This document shows positions 1 to 8,890 of a DNA stretch of 26,337 nucleotides, one piece after another. Origin of the DNA: Bodo saltans (Eukaryota > Euglenozoa > Kinetoplastea > Eubodonida > Bodonidae). The number at the start of each line of letters is the position of its first letter. The first letter of the stretch is position 1. Position numbers and translations under genes: made by a program. The notes below the pieces were generated by a model, which saw nothing but the letters and a program-made list of their open reading frames with translations, made no database searches and was not told where the DNA came from. The stretch lies in the NCBI GenBank assembly GCA_001460835.1, contig CYKH01001898.1, positions 1 to 26,337 on the forward strand, written 5' to 3'.

Positions 1-135
1 ATTGTTGAATTATATACCTGCTTCATTTCCTTGCTTGAGAATCGTTGATCTCTCTCTGAACTTCTTTGTTTGAAAACAAGAGATCAAAGGCACAAACATG
101 CGACACAAAAAGAAAAAGAACCTGTCTGACGGTAT

Positions 136-173
136 TCGCAAAACGGCTTTTAGTTTGCCAAACCGTTTTGCGA
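136..173. repeat. Perfect 11-bp inverted repeat with 16-nt loop
   Basis: Bases 136-146 (TCGCAAAACGG) and 163-173 (CCGTTTTGCGA) are exact reverse complements separated by 16 nt. The transcript could form a hairpin. No neighbouring gene or known element explains it. Confidence 0.6.
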
Positions 174-670
174 GACACGAAAATGGCACTGTGGAGCGGT
201 GTGTGACATTGTGCCCTGGTGCCTTGCAATGTGATGAAGGACTTGGTGGAACTTGCTGATCATGTTCGAATTCTGAAAGAGAGCTCTGACCGGTCGGAAA
301 ACAAAAGCTGTAACCGCTCATGAAGCACTACATTTTGGAGCTTTGGATTTTGGCTGATACTTGGACGCCTGAACTCCATCGTGTGCAACAAGTAGTCTCG
401 CTGTTTTAAATGCTCGCAAGTTTCTGTTAATACTGAGAGCCTTTTTTGCTCCTTCGTTGTGCTCCTTTGTTGACTTCTGCTCTCGCTCGATTCGAGCCGT
501 TTTTCACAATGTTTTTTCACACCAGAAGGATGTCTTCTTCCGTCTGCGCGAAAATAAATAAATGTATCGTTTAGCAAAAAGTATGGTAGCATAAAGCGCA
601 CTTCGATTTATTGCAGCAGTGAAAACAATTTATCTGAATGATGAAGGTTGATAATTGCGAGGAAGATAAT

Positions 671-692
671 TCTTGTTGCTTTTTTCTTGCAG
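671..692 (+). promoter_or_regulatory. Predicted spliced-leader acceptor of the repeat-protein gene
   Basis: A T/C-rich run ends in TTCTTGCAG with the AG at 691-692, four bases before ATG 697. This pyrimidine-tract plus AG arrangement is the usual kinetoplastid trans-splice acceptor. It decides the start: codons read upstream of 697 lie inside the tract and would be removed from the mRNA. Confidence 0.75.
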
Positions 693-696
693 GAGG

Positions 697-3327
697 ATGT
701 CAACCCCTCACGATGTTCGATACAGAGTCATACGACTCATGAAAGTTCATGATCGGTCGAAGCTCCCCAAGGTAAATGCCGTTCTTGACTCAAATGTTGG
801 GAAAGAAGAAGAGCTTATTGCAAAATGTGTTACGAAGTATGGATCTGAGCCCCCAGAGGAACCACTGAAGGAACGCATTGAGCGATACTTCAAAGCATGT
901 CAGCCCAATCGGGTCGGCGAAGCAGCTCAACTGGCAGCTAAGTACGCTGGCCGAAGCCAAGAGGCGATGTCAATTCTTGTGAAGAAACATGGACCTGAAC
1001 CTGATCCACCAACGCCTCGCTCGACGTCTCCTCAGGACAGCCAACAATCAGCACCACATCAAGCAGAAAATTCTGAAGACCACAGGAAGCGGCTCTCACG
1101 CTACTATCAACACTATTGCCCGGAAAAGGGTGAAGCTGAAGTTAACAAAGCAATTGAAAAATATTCTTTGTCTGGTCAGTTTGACAAGATGTGGAGGACG
1201 CTTGAGTCGAAGTATGGACCTGAGTCTGCTATTCCTTCTGAATCACAGGATAAGAAAACTAACTCTGAGAAGATTCAGGGTGATTTCACTGACGAGCGTC
1301 GACGACTAACCCGATTTTATCAGCATTACTGTCCAGAGAAAGGCGAATCTGAAGTCAGCAAAGCAGTTGAGAAGTATGGAGCGGCAGGACAGTTTGACAA
1401 AATGTGGAAATCATTGGAGAGCAAGTATGGACCTGAATCAGCCATCCCATCTGCCGAAAGAGGTGCTGCAAGCCAACCTCCGTTGCCCGAAACTGATAAC
1501 CAACGAAAACGCCTCGTGCGGTACTACCAACACTACTGCCCTGACAAAAATGAAGTTGATGTTGACAAGGCGATTGAGAAGTATTCTGCAACTGGAAACT
1601 TTCAAAAGATGTGGCAGATTCTAGAAGCAAAGTATGGGCCAGAGTCTGCTGTTCCAAGTATGAGTGCCACTGGGGCTGTTGCTCTCCCAGTGGTTGTTAC
1701 GAAACCAAACGCCGCAGTTGATGCGCATAAAGATCGCTTGAGAAGATTTTACAGCAAGTACGCTCCCGAGAAAACTGACGAAGATGTTGCCGCTGCAGTT
1801 GAAAGATACTCAAAATCACCTGGAGGGTTCGAGCAGATGTGGGCAACTCTCGAGCAAAAATATGGTCCTGAAGAAGTGTTGCACTCTGTTGATCTTGTGA
1901 TCAAGAGTGAACCGAAGGCAATGAGCGAATTTGACCCCGCGGCAGACAAAAGCTGGCTGACTCCTGTACTTCAAGATCACTTGAGAAGACTTTTTGCTTT
2001 CTACGCCAACTACGTGCCTGAAAAGTCCGCTGAGGACGTGACAAGGACGTTGCACCGTTTTACAAAAAGTATTGGAGGTGTTTCAGAGATGTGGGTCCAG
2101 CTTCAATCGAAGTATGGCCCCGAGCCCGCTGATCCAAACGCAGCACCATCGATTCGTGACCGTTTGAGAAAGTTTTTTTCTCATTATGCTCCAGAGCGCA
2201 AAGACGAAGCAGATGCTCTGATCAAAAAGCATGGATCTACTCCACAAGGATTTGAAGAAATGTGGGCGGCACTTGAGCGCCGCTACGGTCCCGAAGATTT
2301 CAACGACCCAAACGCAAAGCCAAGGCAGTTCAACATCGCAAAACCACGATTCACAATTACTCCACTGTTGAGACCAACTGCAACGATTGACGACGATCCA
2401 CAGCCACTAAAAGTGAGAAAAGCAGCTGATCTTGCGAGACTTGGTTCCAGCACAAAGCAACTGGTTCCACAACAAGCTGTAGTGGGTAGTGGAGTTGTTG
2501 TTCTTCACGTAATGGTCAAACTCTTTGGTGCCGAGTTTCTTTTGTATGAACGAGCCCCTCCTGAAAAGCGATCGAAATTTCGTGACGCTCTCGAAAGCGA
2601 TGTTGCTTTGAACAGCAATCTTCAAGCTCGCTGTGTTCGTGTAGTGCGATTGACAGCAGGCTCCGGACTGTTCTGTGAAGTTGATATTGAACTGCCACCC
2701 AATGCTGAGCCTGAGGCAGTGACTGGAGCGCTTCTGTCACGAATCAGCACTGGATCGTGCACATGTGCGGCGATTCGTGACTCGTACAGGAAAGACCTTG
2801 GAGGTAATCCCGTTCAGTTGTTTTTTGAGGACCTCACAGTTTTGGCTGGCTTGAGCAGGTCCCATCCTCTCCAAGCCCTTGTGACAAACGGAAAGCCACT
2901 GTTCACAGTCACTGAAGAGTCGACAGCGAAGAAACCCTTACTGATCGCCCCAGATCTCATGAATGAGCTAGCTGATCGTCGAAGTGCTTCTCGAGTAACT
3001 GGGCAGGCCAACCAACCGACTTCGACCCCAACGCAGACTCGTTTAAGTGACCAATGGTCACCTGCACCAAGTCGTCAACAAATCTCGTCGCCGTTCCTTC
3101 AGTCACTCTGGGAAAGCAACAATGGTGCAACAACGATCACGCAGGCTGGACGCTCTCCTCCAGCAATCGCACCGTATTCGCAACCTCAGCAAATCTTGAA
3201 TCCACTTGCTTCGACAGATCTTTCGAGGCAAACTGTTCTTCAAAATCAATTTAGCAGTAGCCCTGCCCAAGTTCAGCGTCAACCACGAACGAATTTTTCC
3301 GACATTGTTTCTGCTCTTAAGTTCTAG
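697..3327 (+). CDS. KYGPEP-repeat protein, possible FAZ1-like domain, kinetoplastid-specific
   Basis: The protein is 876 residues from ATG 697, chosen because the acceptor AG sits at 691-692. Residues about 1-535 hold eight copies of a helical unit of the form RLxRFYxxYxPEKxxDVxxAIEKYxxxGxFxxMWxxLExKYGPE. Copies 3 to 8 begin near residues 129, 200, 269, 344, 426 and 486; two more diverged copies lie within the first 105 residues. The repeats agree in protein but differ at many synonymous sites, so they are old and under selection. I recall similar KYGPEP repeats in many kinetoplastid proteins of unknown role. Residues about 600-698 form a compact mixed domain (FRDALESDVAL, then a VRVVRLTAGSGLFCEVDI strand pair) resembling the conserved domain of flagellum attachment zone protein 1; this is tentative. 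The last 150 residues are Ser/Gln/Pro-rich and probably disordered. No membrane segment is seen. Confidence 0.8.
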   Translation: MSTPHDVRYRVIRLMKVHDRSKLPKVNAVLDSNVGKEEELIAKCVTKYGSEPPEEPLKERIERYFKACQPNRVGEAAQLAAKYAGRSQEAMSILVKKHGPEPDPPTPRSTSPQDSQQSAPHQAENSEDHRKRLSRYYQHYCPEKGEAEVNKAIEKYSLSGQFDKMWRTLESKYGPESAIPSESQDKKTNSEKIQGDFTDERRRLTRFYQHYCPEKGESEVSKAVEKYGAAGQFDKMWKSLESKYGPESAIPSAERGAASQPPLPETDNQRKRLVRYYQHYCPDKNEVDVDKAIEKYSATGNFQKMWQILEAKYGPESAVPSMSATGAVALPVVVTKPNAAVDAHKDRLRRFYSKYAPEKTDEDVAAAVERYSKSPGGFEQMWATLEQKYGPEEVLHSVDLVIKSEPKAMSEFDPAADKSWLTPVLQDHLRRLFAFYANYVPEKSAEDVTRTLHRFTKSIGGVSEMWVQLQSKYGPEPADPNAAPSIRDRLRKFFSHYAPERKDEADALIKKHGSTPQGFEEMWAALERRYGPEDFNDPNAKPRQFNIAKPRFTITPLLRPTATIDDDPQPLKVRKAADLARLGSSTKQLVPQQAVVGSGVVVLHVMVKLFGAEFLLYERAPPEKRSKFRDALESDVALNSNLQARCVRVVRLTAGSGLFCEVDIELPPNAEPEAVTGALLSRISTGSCTCAAIRDSYRKDLGGNPVQLFFEDLTVLAGLSRSHPLQALVTNGKPLFTVTEESTAKKPLLIAPDLMNELADRRSASRVTGQANQPTSTPTQTRLSDQWSPAPSRQQISSPFLQSLWESNNGATTITQAGRSPPAIAPYSQPQQILNPLASTDLSRQTVLQNQFSSSPAQVQRQPRTNFSDIVSALKF

Positions 3328-3402
3328 AGTTACTGTACAAGATTGCCCCAAACAATGAAGAAGTGACGAAAAATCAACAGTACACAAGCGATGCTATGAA
3401 TG

Positions 3403-3445
3403 CCTTTCTTTTTCTTTTTCACTAAATCTTTTTCACTCAAAAAAG
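3403..3445 (+). promoter_or_regulatory. Duplicated (upstream) trans-splice acceptor
   Basis: The pyrimidine tract at 3403-3440 and AG at 3444-3445 are the copy-1 counterpart of the acceptor at 3561-3602. If used, it would yield a longer mRNA that carries the 44-codon reading frame 3448-3582 upstream of the true ubiquilin start. Confidence 0.5.
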
Positions 3446-3447
3446 TC

Positions 3448-3582
3448 ATGAAGCTCACTGCCAAGCTTTCTAACGGTTCAACCAAGGATGTTGAGTTGAT
3501 TGCCCCAAATAGTGAAGAAGTGAAGAAAAATCAACAGTACACAAGCGATGCTATGAATGCCTTTCTTTTTCTTTTTCACTAA
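3448..3582 (+). pseudogene. 44-codon fragment of the ubiquilin N-terminus made by tandem duplication
   Basis: The first 17 codons (MKLTAKLSNGSTKDVEL) are identical to the start of the complete gene downstream. The frame then runs into the second repeat copy's untranslated part and stops at TAA 3580-3582, 22 bases before ATG 3605. Only the first beta-hairpin of a ubiquitin-like fold would be made, so no independent function is expected. It could act as an upstream open reading frame if the upstream acceptor is used. Confidence 0.7.
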
Positions 3583-3602
3583 ACTTTTTCACTCAAAAAA
3601 AG
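3561..3602 (+). promoter_or_regulatory. Predicted trans-splice acceptor of the ubiquilin gene
   Basis: CT-rich runs at 3561-3593 are followed by the first AG at 3601-3602, two bases before ATG 3605. This rules out the in-frame ATG at 3557, whose codons would be the pyrimidine tract itself (MPFFFFF). Confidence 0.6.
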
Positions 3603-3604
3603 TC

Positions 3605-4450
3605 ATGAAGCTCACTGCCAAGCTTTCTAACGGTTCAACCAAGGATGTTGAGTTGGACTCCCTCGACATTCAAGTGGACGAGCTGAAAATAATTCTTGCA
3701 ACTTGTGTGGATATTCCACCCGAGAACCAGCGTATTGTTTTTAGAGGGAAAGTTCTCAAGCCAGTTGACGTACTACGCAACGTCGGGATTGAAGATGGGC
3801 ATGCAATCCACGTTGTGCGCTCACAAGCTGCGCCTGAGCCAACCACTTCCAAACCAGCAACGATTCCTTCAGCATCGACTTCGCCAACCGTGATTCCACA
3901 GCCCGTGGTCGCACAACAAGCTGAAAATCCATATGCTGCGTTGTTTGGTGGTGTGACGGCCCCACAAGCAAGCAACCAAGCTTCAGGTGGGAATGCTTGG
4001 GCAGCCTCTGGGTTTGGTGGCACGTGGCAACCGTCCCCCCAGGAGGCCCAACAGATGATGCAGAATCCATTTGTTGCACAAATGGTACAGCAAATGCTTC
4101 AGAATCCTCAATTGCTGCAACAAATCACGGCGTCCAACCCAATGCTACAGTCGTTACCGCCGGAGGTTGTACGCCAGTCTTTGACTATGATGAACAACCC
4201 CCAGATGATGCAGCAAATGTCTCAAATGATGAATGCTAACGCGAGTGCCCCTAGTCAAGCGCCCCACAATCCTTTTACGGGTGCAAATTTGTTCACACCA
4301 CCACCTGTCCAAAACCCGCGAGAAGTGTATGCATCTCAACTGGACCAGCTGCGAGCCATGGGATTCCCAAATGAGCAAGCAAATATTGCGGCATTGCAGC
4401 AATCACAGGGGAACATTGAGTTTGCTATTGAGCGTTTGCTTGGAGCTTAG
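3605..4450 (+). CDS. DSK2: Ubiquilin/Dsk2-type proteasome shuttle protein
   Basis: The protein has 281 residues from ATG 3605. Residues 1-75 form an N-terminal ubiquitin-like domain (MKLTAKLSNGSTKDVEL, then IVFRGKVLKPVDVL), which in this family binds the proteasome. A Pro/Thr/Ser linker follows, then an STI1-like stretch rich in Met, Gln and Asn (NPFVAQMVQQMLQNPQLLQQI and NNPQMMQQMSQMM, about residues 155-215). The last 40 residues are a UBA domain (LRAMGFPNEQANIAALQQ...IERLLGA) that binds ubiquitin chains. This UBL-STI1-UBA order is diagnostic of ubiquilin/Dsk2, which carries ubiquitylated or aggregation-prone clients to the proteasome. It is shorter than human ubiquilins and close to yeast Dsk2. 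Its 5' end has been duplicated in tandem, which may affect which start codon ribosomes meet first. Confidence 0.93.
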   Translation: MKLTAKLSNGSTKDVELDSLDIQVDELKIILATCVDIPPENQRIVFRGKVLKPVDVLRNVGIEDGHAIHVVRSQAAPEPTTSKPATIPSASTSPTVIPQPVVAQQAENPYAALFGGVTAPQASNQASGGNAWAASGFGGTWQPSPQEAQQMMQNPFVAQMVQQMLQNPQLLQQITASNPMLQSLPPEVVRQSLTMMNNPQMMQQMSQMMNANASAPSQAPHNPFTGANLFTPPPVQNPREVYASQLDQLRAMGFPNEQANIAALQQSQGNIEFAIERLLGA

Positions 4451-4568
4451 TTCTATTATTTGATTTATCCATTCTATTCACGATTCTGTCGTATCTATGC
4501 TGTCAATGCTGTCAAAAATCACTTTGCAATATTTGTTGCAAGAAAAAACTTCAGTACTATCTCAAGAA

Positions 4569-5465
4569 ATGTCGGGTCGTCGTGACAATGTCGAGCGCCA
4601 GCGCATGGACGTTCTTGGCGAGGGAACCTACGGTGTTGTTTATCGCGCCATTGACAAGACAAACAATCAAATTGTTGCCTTGAAGAAGGTTCGCCTTGAC
4701 CGCACCGAGGAGGGCATTCCACAAACTGCACTCCGTGAAGTCTCGATTCTGCAAGAGGTGCACCATTTGAACATTGTGAACCTCCTCGATGTGATTTGCG
4801 CCGATGGAAAGCTGTACCTCATCTTTGAGTACGTTGAGCAAGACCTCAAGAAAGCGATGGAGAAGCGTGGTAGCCCCTACACAGGCATCGCATTGAAGCG
4901 CCTCATCTATCAGCTTCTCGACGGCCTTTACTTCTGCCATCGCCACCGCATCGTCCACCGCGACCTCAAGCCCCAAAACATTTTGATCACCAGTGATCAG
5001 GCTTTGAAGATTGCTGATTTTGGCCTTGCCCGTGCTTTCCAGGTCCCAATGCACACCTACACTCACGAAGTGGTCACCCTCTGGTACCGTGCCCCTGAGA
5101 TTCTCCTTGGAGAGCGTCACTACACTCCAGCTGTTGACATTTGGTCTGTCGGATGCATCATGGCGGAGCTTGCTAAGGGCAAGGTTATGTTCCGTGGCGA
5201 CAGCGAAATTGGTCAACTGTTTGAAGTTTTCCAAGTGCTTGGCACACCCACCGAATCCGAAGGATCCTGGCCTGGTGTTTCCCGGCTCCCTGATTACCGT
5301 GAAGGCTTCCCTCGCTGGCCTGCGCAGAGCCTTGGTGCAGTCCTTCCTCAACTTGACGCCGACGCCATCGACCTTCTTTCCCAGATGCTCCGCTACAACC
5401 ATGCGGATCGCATTTCTGCCAAGGAGGCTCTTCAGCATCCTTGGTTCAACGAGATTCGTGCCTAG
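4569..5465 (+). CDS. CRK3: Cyclin-dependent kinase, CRK3/CDK1 type
   Basis: The 298-residue protein is a near-minimal CDK. It shows the glycine loop GEGTYG (17-22) with the inhibitory Thr-Tyr pair, catalytic Lys39, the cyclin-binding helix PQTALRE (51-57) in place of [15 protein letters not shown] (about 131-138), DFG (about 150) and a T-loop with [23 protein letters not shown] with [12 protein letters not shown] and [19 protein letters not shown] matches, from memory, kinetoplastid CRK3, the CDK1-like kinase for G2/M. An in-frame ATG at 4497 would add 24 residues, but the first good AG after the pyrimidine-rich stretch is 4541-4542, so ATG 4569 is preferred. Codons end more often in C than in neighbouring genes, consistent with good expression. 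CRK3 is confident at the subfamily level; the other CRKs are the alternative. Confidence 0.88.
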   Translation: MSGRRDNVERQRMDVLGEGTYGVVYRAIDKTNNQIVALKKVRLDRTEEGIPQTALREVSILQEVHHLNIVNLLDVICADGKLYLIFEYVEQDLKKAMEKRGSPYTGIALKRLIYQLLDGLYFCHRHRIVHRDLKPQNILITSDQALKIADFGLARAFQVPMHTYTHEVVTLWYRAPEILLGERHYTPAVDIWSVGCIMAELAKGKVMFRGDSEIGQLFEVFQVLGTPTESEGSWPGVSRLPDYREGFPRWPAQSLGAVLPQLDADAIDLLSQMLRYNHADRISAKEALQHPWFNEIRA

Positions 5466-5748
5466 ATTTTTGTGTTTTTTTGCCACCTAGATTTTTTTGA
5501 ATGCAGTACGCACAATACTGCATGACGCAGAACGTTATTTTGCCCCCCTCCCAAGCAAGCGCAAGTGGTCGCTCTTAGGCGATTGCCGGCTTCTACATTC
5601 AATCTAGACATTTTTCAACCTCTCACCCTCTCCAACGGAATTCAATCAAGACCTCAACAATTCTTGTTGTGAATGTCAAATTTGAAAATATGTTCACGTT
5701 AAACCCCGTTACTCTTCGAAATCTTGATAAGAGCTCTGCAAGTATTGA

Positions 5749-6371
5749 ATGCTTAACCCTGAGCAGGCTACCACTGCCAAGTTGCTAGTGAAGGAGCACC
5801 AAGACCTTCAGCGACAGCTGCTTCAAGTCAACAGTGACCTGGATGATCACCTGAGTAGGAGAGGTCAAGGCCTCAGTAGAGTGCAACCCCTTGCTCGCCC
5901 CAACGGAACTGAGGCAGAAAAATTATCTCTCAAAAATGAGCATCAGAGAAAGGTGAACGACGAGCTTGCCCGTCAATTGCTAGTTGTGGATGCACTTGCA
6001 AAAACACCGAAGAACTCACCAAGCTCAAAGAGATTACTCGGCAGTTAAAAGATGCCCGTGAAGCCGAAGTTGATCGTGTACGACATTTTCAAAAGGCTGA
6101 GACAAAAGTAGAGCTACGTTTGAAATTACAGTCGAACGCGTCAAGGTCAAAAGAACTCTCTGTCACAGAGATGGAGAGCCTCTTGGCCTCGAAAGAGGGT
6201 GAGCTTGATGCGCTTCGAGATCAGATTTTGCAACTATCCAAAGCATCGACTGGTAAAGCTCGAGCGAGAGCATCGCATGACAAGCGATCGAGAGAGTTGG
6301 ATGAACTGAGAGGAGAAGCTGAGTTGCTCAGGGAGAAATTAGAAGCCCTTGAGATTCACGAACAGTTGTAG
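5749..6371 (+). pseudogene. Small coiled-coil protein gene with a one-base frame disruption
   Basis: ATG 5749 opens a frame that stops at 6048 (99 codons), starting MLNPEQATTAKLLVKEHQDL. The other half lies in a different frame up to the stop at 6369-6371. The two frames overlap near 6000, and the heptad-like pattern continues without a break (EELTKLKEITRQLKDAREAEV, then LRGEAELLREKLEALEIHEQL) if one extra base is assumed in the A run at 6000-6004. The whole would be about 207 residues of nearly pure coiled coil. I do not recognise the family. Explanations are a homopolymer sequencing error, a recent pseudogene, or less likely programmed frameshifting; the A run is not a canonical slippery heptamer in this frame. 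Confidence 0.6.
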
Positions 6372-6447
6372 AAGTTACATCATCGTCAACCGATCTGCCT
6401 TGCTCCACATCGTTGCTGCACGCCTACGCTTTGTTACTTTCTAATTA

Positions 6448-6468
6448 TGTTTTTTCCTCTTGAATCAG
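6448..6468 (+). promoter_or_regulatory. Predicted trans-splice acceptor of the EF-G gene
   Basis: The tract TGTTTTTTCCTCTTGAATCAG ends with the AG at 6467-6468. It excludes the in-frame ATG at 6447, which would lie upstream of the splice site, and points to ATG 6483. Confidence 0.7.
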
Positions 6469-6482
6469 TGGATTTCACAAAA

Positions 6483-8693
6483 ATGTTGCGCCTCACTGCT
6501 TTCCTGCGTGCAACCCCTGCCTTTTTGGAGAGTGTGGCACTATCCAGGAACATTGGCATCAGCGCTCACATCGATAGTGGAAAGACTACTCTAACGGAGC
6601 GTATTCTGTTCTACACCGGAAAAATTGCCAAGATTCATGAGGTGAAGGGTGGCACGGAGGTAGGTGCCACGATGGACTCTATGGAGCTTGAGAAGGAGCG
6701 AGGCATTACTATTCGCAGTGCTGCTACGAACTGCAAGTGGAAGGAAAACAATATCAATATCATCGACACACCAGGACACGTTGATTTCACCATCGAGGTT
6801 GAACGCGCTTTGCGCGTCTTGGATGGTGCGATTCTTCTGATGTGCGCTGTCGGCGGTGTTCAGAGCCAGACACTCACAGTCGATCGCCAAATGCGGCGAT
6901 ACGGTGTGCCTCGCATCTGCTTTATCAACAAAATGGACCGCGACAACGCTAATCCACAGCGTGCCTTGAAGATGGCCCAAGAAAAACTCGGAATCAATGC
7001 TGCATTCATCCAGCTTAACATTGGAACTTCACAAGACTTTGAAGGTATCATCGACGTCATCGAGCAGCGTGCTGTGTATTTCGACGGTAAGTATGGTGAG
7101 CAAATTCGATTTGCCGAGATCCCGTCGTTCATGCGTGATGATGCAGTTGCTGCGAGGAAGGAGCTTTTCGCCAAGCTCGCTGAGCACGACAGCGAGATGG
7201 AAGAGCTTTTCCTCAGCGAAGTGGAGCCGACCGTTGAACAGGTGCACGCTGCTATTCGCCGCACCACCATTGCAAACAAATTCATTCCAGTGATGTTGGG
7301 AAGTGCCTACAAAAATAAGGGTGTTCAGCTGCTTCTTGACGCCGTGTCACGGTACCTTCCGAACCCCCTAGAGCGCGCCAACGGTGGATACACTGTGAAG
7401 CGTGTCGTGGATGAAGATGGCAACAAAACAAACGTCAAGGATGAGCCAACCACCCTCTTAACTGATGATGAGAAGCCACTCGTTGCGATGATCTTTAAAC
7501 TAGAGGAGACTCAAAAGACCGGGTTCTGCAACTACTTACGCGTTTACCAAGGAAAAATGCGTAAGGAGAGCTTGATCAACATTCGAACTGGAAAAACGTT
7601 TACTCCGCCGAAGCTCGTCCGCATGCACGCAGACTCAATTATTCCTATCGATGAAGTGAAAGCCGGCGACATCTGTGCCATCGCTGGTGACGTTGACGCA
7701 TCGTCTGGCGACACCGTTATGCGTGCAGGCCCAATGCAGGGCACACCTGTTTCTTGCGAAGACATGTATGTTCCACCTCGTGTGATTTCTGCCTCCATCA
7801 AGGTCGTCAACGACAAGGACAACAACCGTTTCCGTGAGCGAATGTACGCCTTCATGCGTGAGGATCCAACGTTCTCGTTTTTCCTCAATCCTGAAACGAA
7901 GGAGAACATTATCGAGGGAATGGGCGAACTCCACCTTGAAATTTACGTTGAGCGCCTGAAGCGTGAGTTCGGCATCGTTGCCGAGATTGGTAAGCCCACT
8001 GTCAATTATCGTGAAGTCATTAGCGTCCGAAAGGAGTTTGATTTTGTCTTCAAGCGTCAAAGTGGTGGTGCTGGTCAGTGGGCTCATATCAAGGGCTACA
8101 TCGAGCCCCTCCCCATCGATATGTCAACGGAGAAGGGTACCAAGAACAAAGTAACATCCAAGTGCTCCAACGGTGATGTCCGCGAAGCATTGCAGAAATC
8201 ATTTATCAAGCAGTTCGAGCGCAAGATTTTCCATGGTGGCGAGCTTATGGGTGCACCTGTCTGGGGTGTCCATGCTCATTTGAACGGCGGCGCCATGCAC
8301 GAGGTGGACTCAAATGACAAGGCGTTTACGAATGCTACCCAGGAGCTCTGGGAGACCTTGCTTCCTCAGCTTGAACCAACCCTCGTCGAGCCGTTCATGG
8401 AAGTTGAGATGAATGTGCCATCACACTGTATGACTGACGTCGCCACGGAGTTCGCCAAACGTGAAGGTATTGTGCAGGAAACAAGTGTCAATGGAGCGGA
8501 GTCGACAATCCGAGGTGAGACGGCCCTGGATACCATGTTCGGATTTATTACTGACCTCCGCAAACTCACGAAGGGTCAAGGTGACTTTTCCATGCAATTC
8601 AAGGAGTACCGACCAATGGCGCAGTTTAAGGCGCAAAAGCGAATGGATGAGCGAAACAAAGAACAGGGGCGGAAGGCGTACCAACTCTCCTAG
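6483..8693 (+). CDS. GFM1: Mitochondrial translation elongation factor G1
   Basis: The 736-residue GTPase drives ribosome translocation, here inferred in the mitochondrion. GTPase motifs are intact: G1 AHIDSGKTT (28-36), the switch I RGITI, G3 DTPGHVDF, G4 NKMD and a G5-like GSA. The AHIDSGKTTLTERILFYTG stretch and VLDGAILLMCAVGGVQSQTLTV are typical of mitochondrial EF-G1 rather than cytosolic EF-2, which has a different G1 region and a diphthamide loop. Downstream lie the usual domains II to V, ending MAQFKAQKRMDERNKEQG. The first 20 residues (MLRLTAFLRATPAFLESVAL) are amphipathic with two Arg and no acid until residue 16, which fits a short import signal. The upstream ATG 6447 is excluded by the acceptor at 6467-6468. 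Length is normal and no damage is seen. Confidence 0.95.
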   Translation: MLRLTAFLRATPAFLESVALSRNIGISAHIDSGKTTLTERILFYTGKIAKIHEVKGGTEVGATMDSMELEKERGITIRSAATNCKWKENNINIIDTPGHVDFTIEVERALRVLDGAILLMCAVGGVQSQTLTVDRQMRRYGVPRICFINKMDRDNANPQRALKMAQEKLGINAAFIQLNIGTSQDFEGIIDVIEQRAVYFDGKYGEQIRFAEIPSFMRDDAVAARKELFAKLAEHDSEMEELFLSEVEPTVEQVHAAIRRTTIANKFIPVMLGSAYKNKGVQLLLDAVSRYLPNPLERANGGYTVKRVVDEDGNKTNVKDEPTTLLTDDEKPLVAMIFKLEETQKTGFCNYLRVYQGKMRKESLINIRTGKTFTPPKLVRMHADSIIPIDEVKAGDICAIAGDVDASSGDTVMRAGPMQGTPVSCEDMYVPPRVISASIKVVNDKDNNRFRERMYAFMREDPTFSFFLNPETKENIIEGMGELHLEIYVERLKREFGIVAEIGKPTVNYREVISVRKEFDFVFKRQSGGAGQWAHIKGYIEPLPIDMSTEKGTKNKVTSKCSNGDVREALQKSFIKQFERKIFHGGELMGAPVWGVHAHLNGGAMHEVDSNDKAFTNATQELWETLLPQLEPTLVEPFMEVEMNVPSHCMTDVATEFAKREGIVQETSVNGAESTIRGETALDTMFGFITDLRKLTKGQGDFSMQFKEYRPMAQFKAQKRMDERNKEQGRKAYQLS

Positions 8694-8890
8694 AAAAGAG
8701 CGTTTGGACAATCGCAAACGCATGATCACACAACCTTTCACAGCAACAAAATTTGAACTGATTTTTAAAAAGCCATTGGAAATATCTTTGGAGCATAAAT
8801 CATGTGTTGACTGCTCGCTTTTGATGATCGTCCTGTGTTTTAGCTGGCCAAATCCCTCACTTTTTCATTTCACTTTAAGGCTTAGAAGCC

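Larger units (their letters stand above)
1..696. other. 5' intergenic region without a supported gene
   Basis: No credible coding frame is seen on either strand. The minus-strand open frames are short and rich in Phe, Ser and Arg, as random AT-rich DNA gives. Two + frames are open at the left edge for 15 and 23 codons, so the last codons of an upstream gene could lie there, but nothing identifies one. The stretch holds an 11-bp inverted repeat at 136-173 and, at its right end, the trans-splice acceptor of the first gene. It is best read as 3' UTR plus intergenic spacer. Confidence 0.6.
3342..3655 (+). repeat. 157-bp direct tandem duplication over the ubiquilin gene start
   Basis: Copy 1 is 3342-3498 and copy 2 is 3499-3655, directly abutting. 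By eye they differ by three substitutions and two compensating one-base indels, all in the non-coding part. The 51 bases coding the first 17 residues of ubiquilin are identical. Each copy carries a pyrimidine tract, a candidate acceptor AG and the start ATG. The unit length is not a multiple of three. Confidence 0.95.

Noticed and set aside
10-601. Minus-strand open frames in the left spacer
   Set aside because: They are short, overlapping, without motifs, and on the strand opposite to all real genes.
3054-3254. Plus-strand open frame inside the repeat-protein gene
   Set aside because: It is a different frame within the Ser/Gln-rich coding tail; no evidence for dual coding.
3557-3604. Upstream ATG in frame with ubiquilin
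   Set aside because: The codons are the pyrimidine tract of the splice acceptor (poly-Phe), and the UBL domain begins at ATG 3605.
4557-5486. 309-codon minus-strand open frame antisense to the CRK3 gene
   Set aside because: It is a shadow of the kinase's codon bias; the kinase frame has every catalytic motif, and the antisense product has no recognisable domain.
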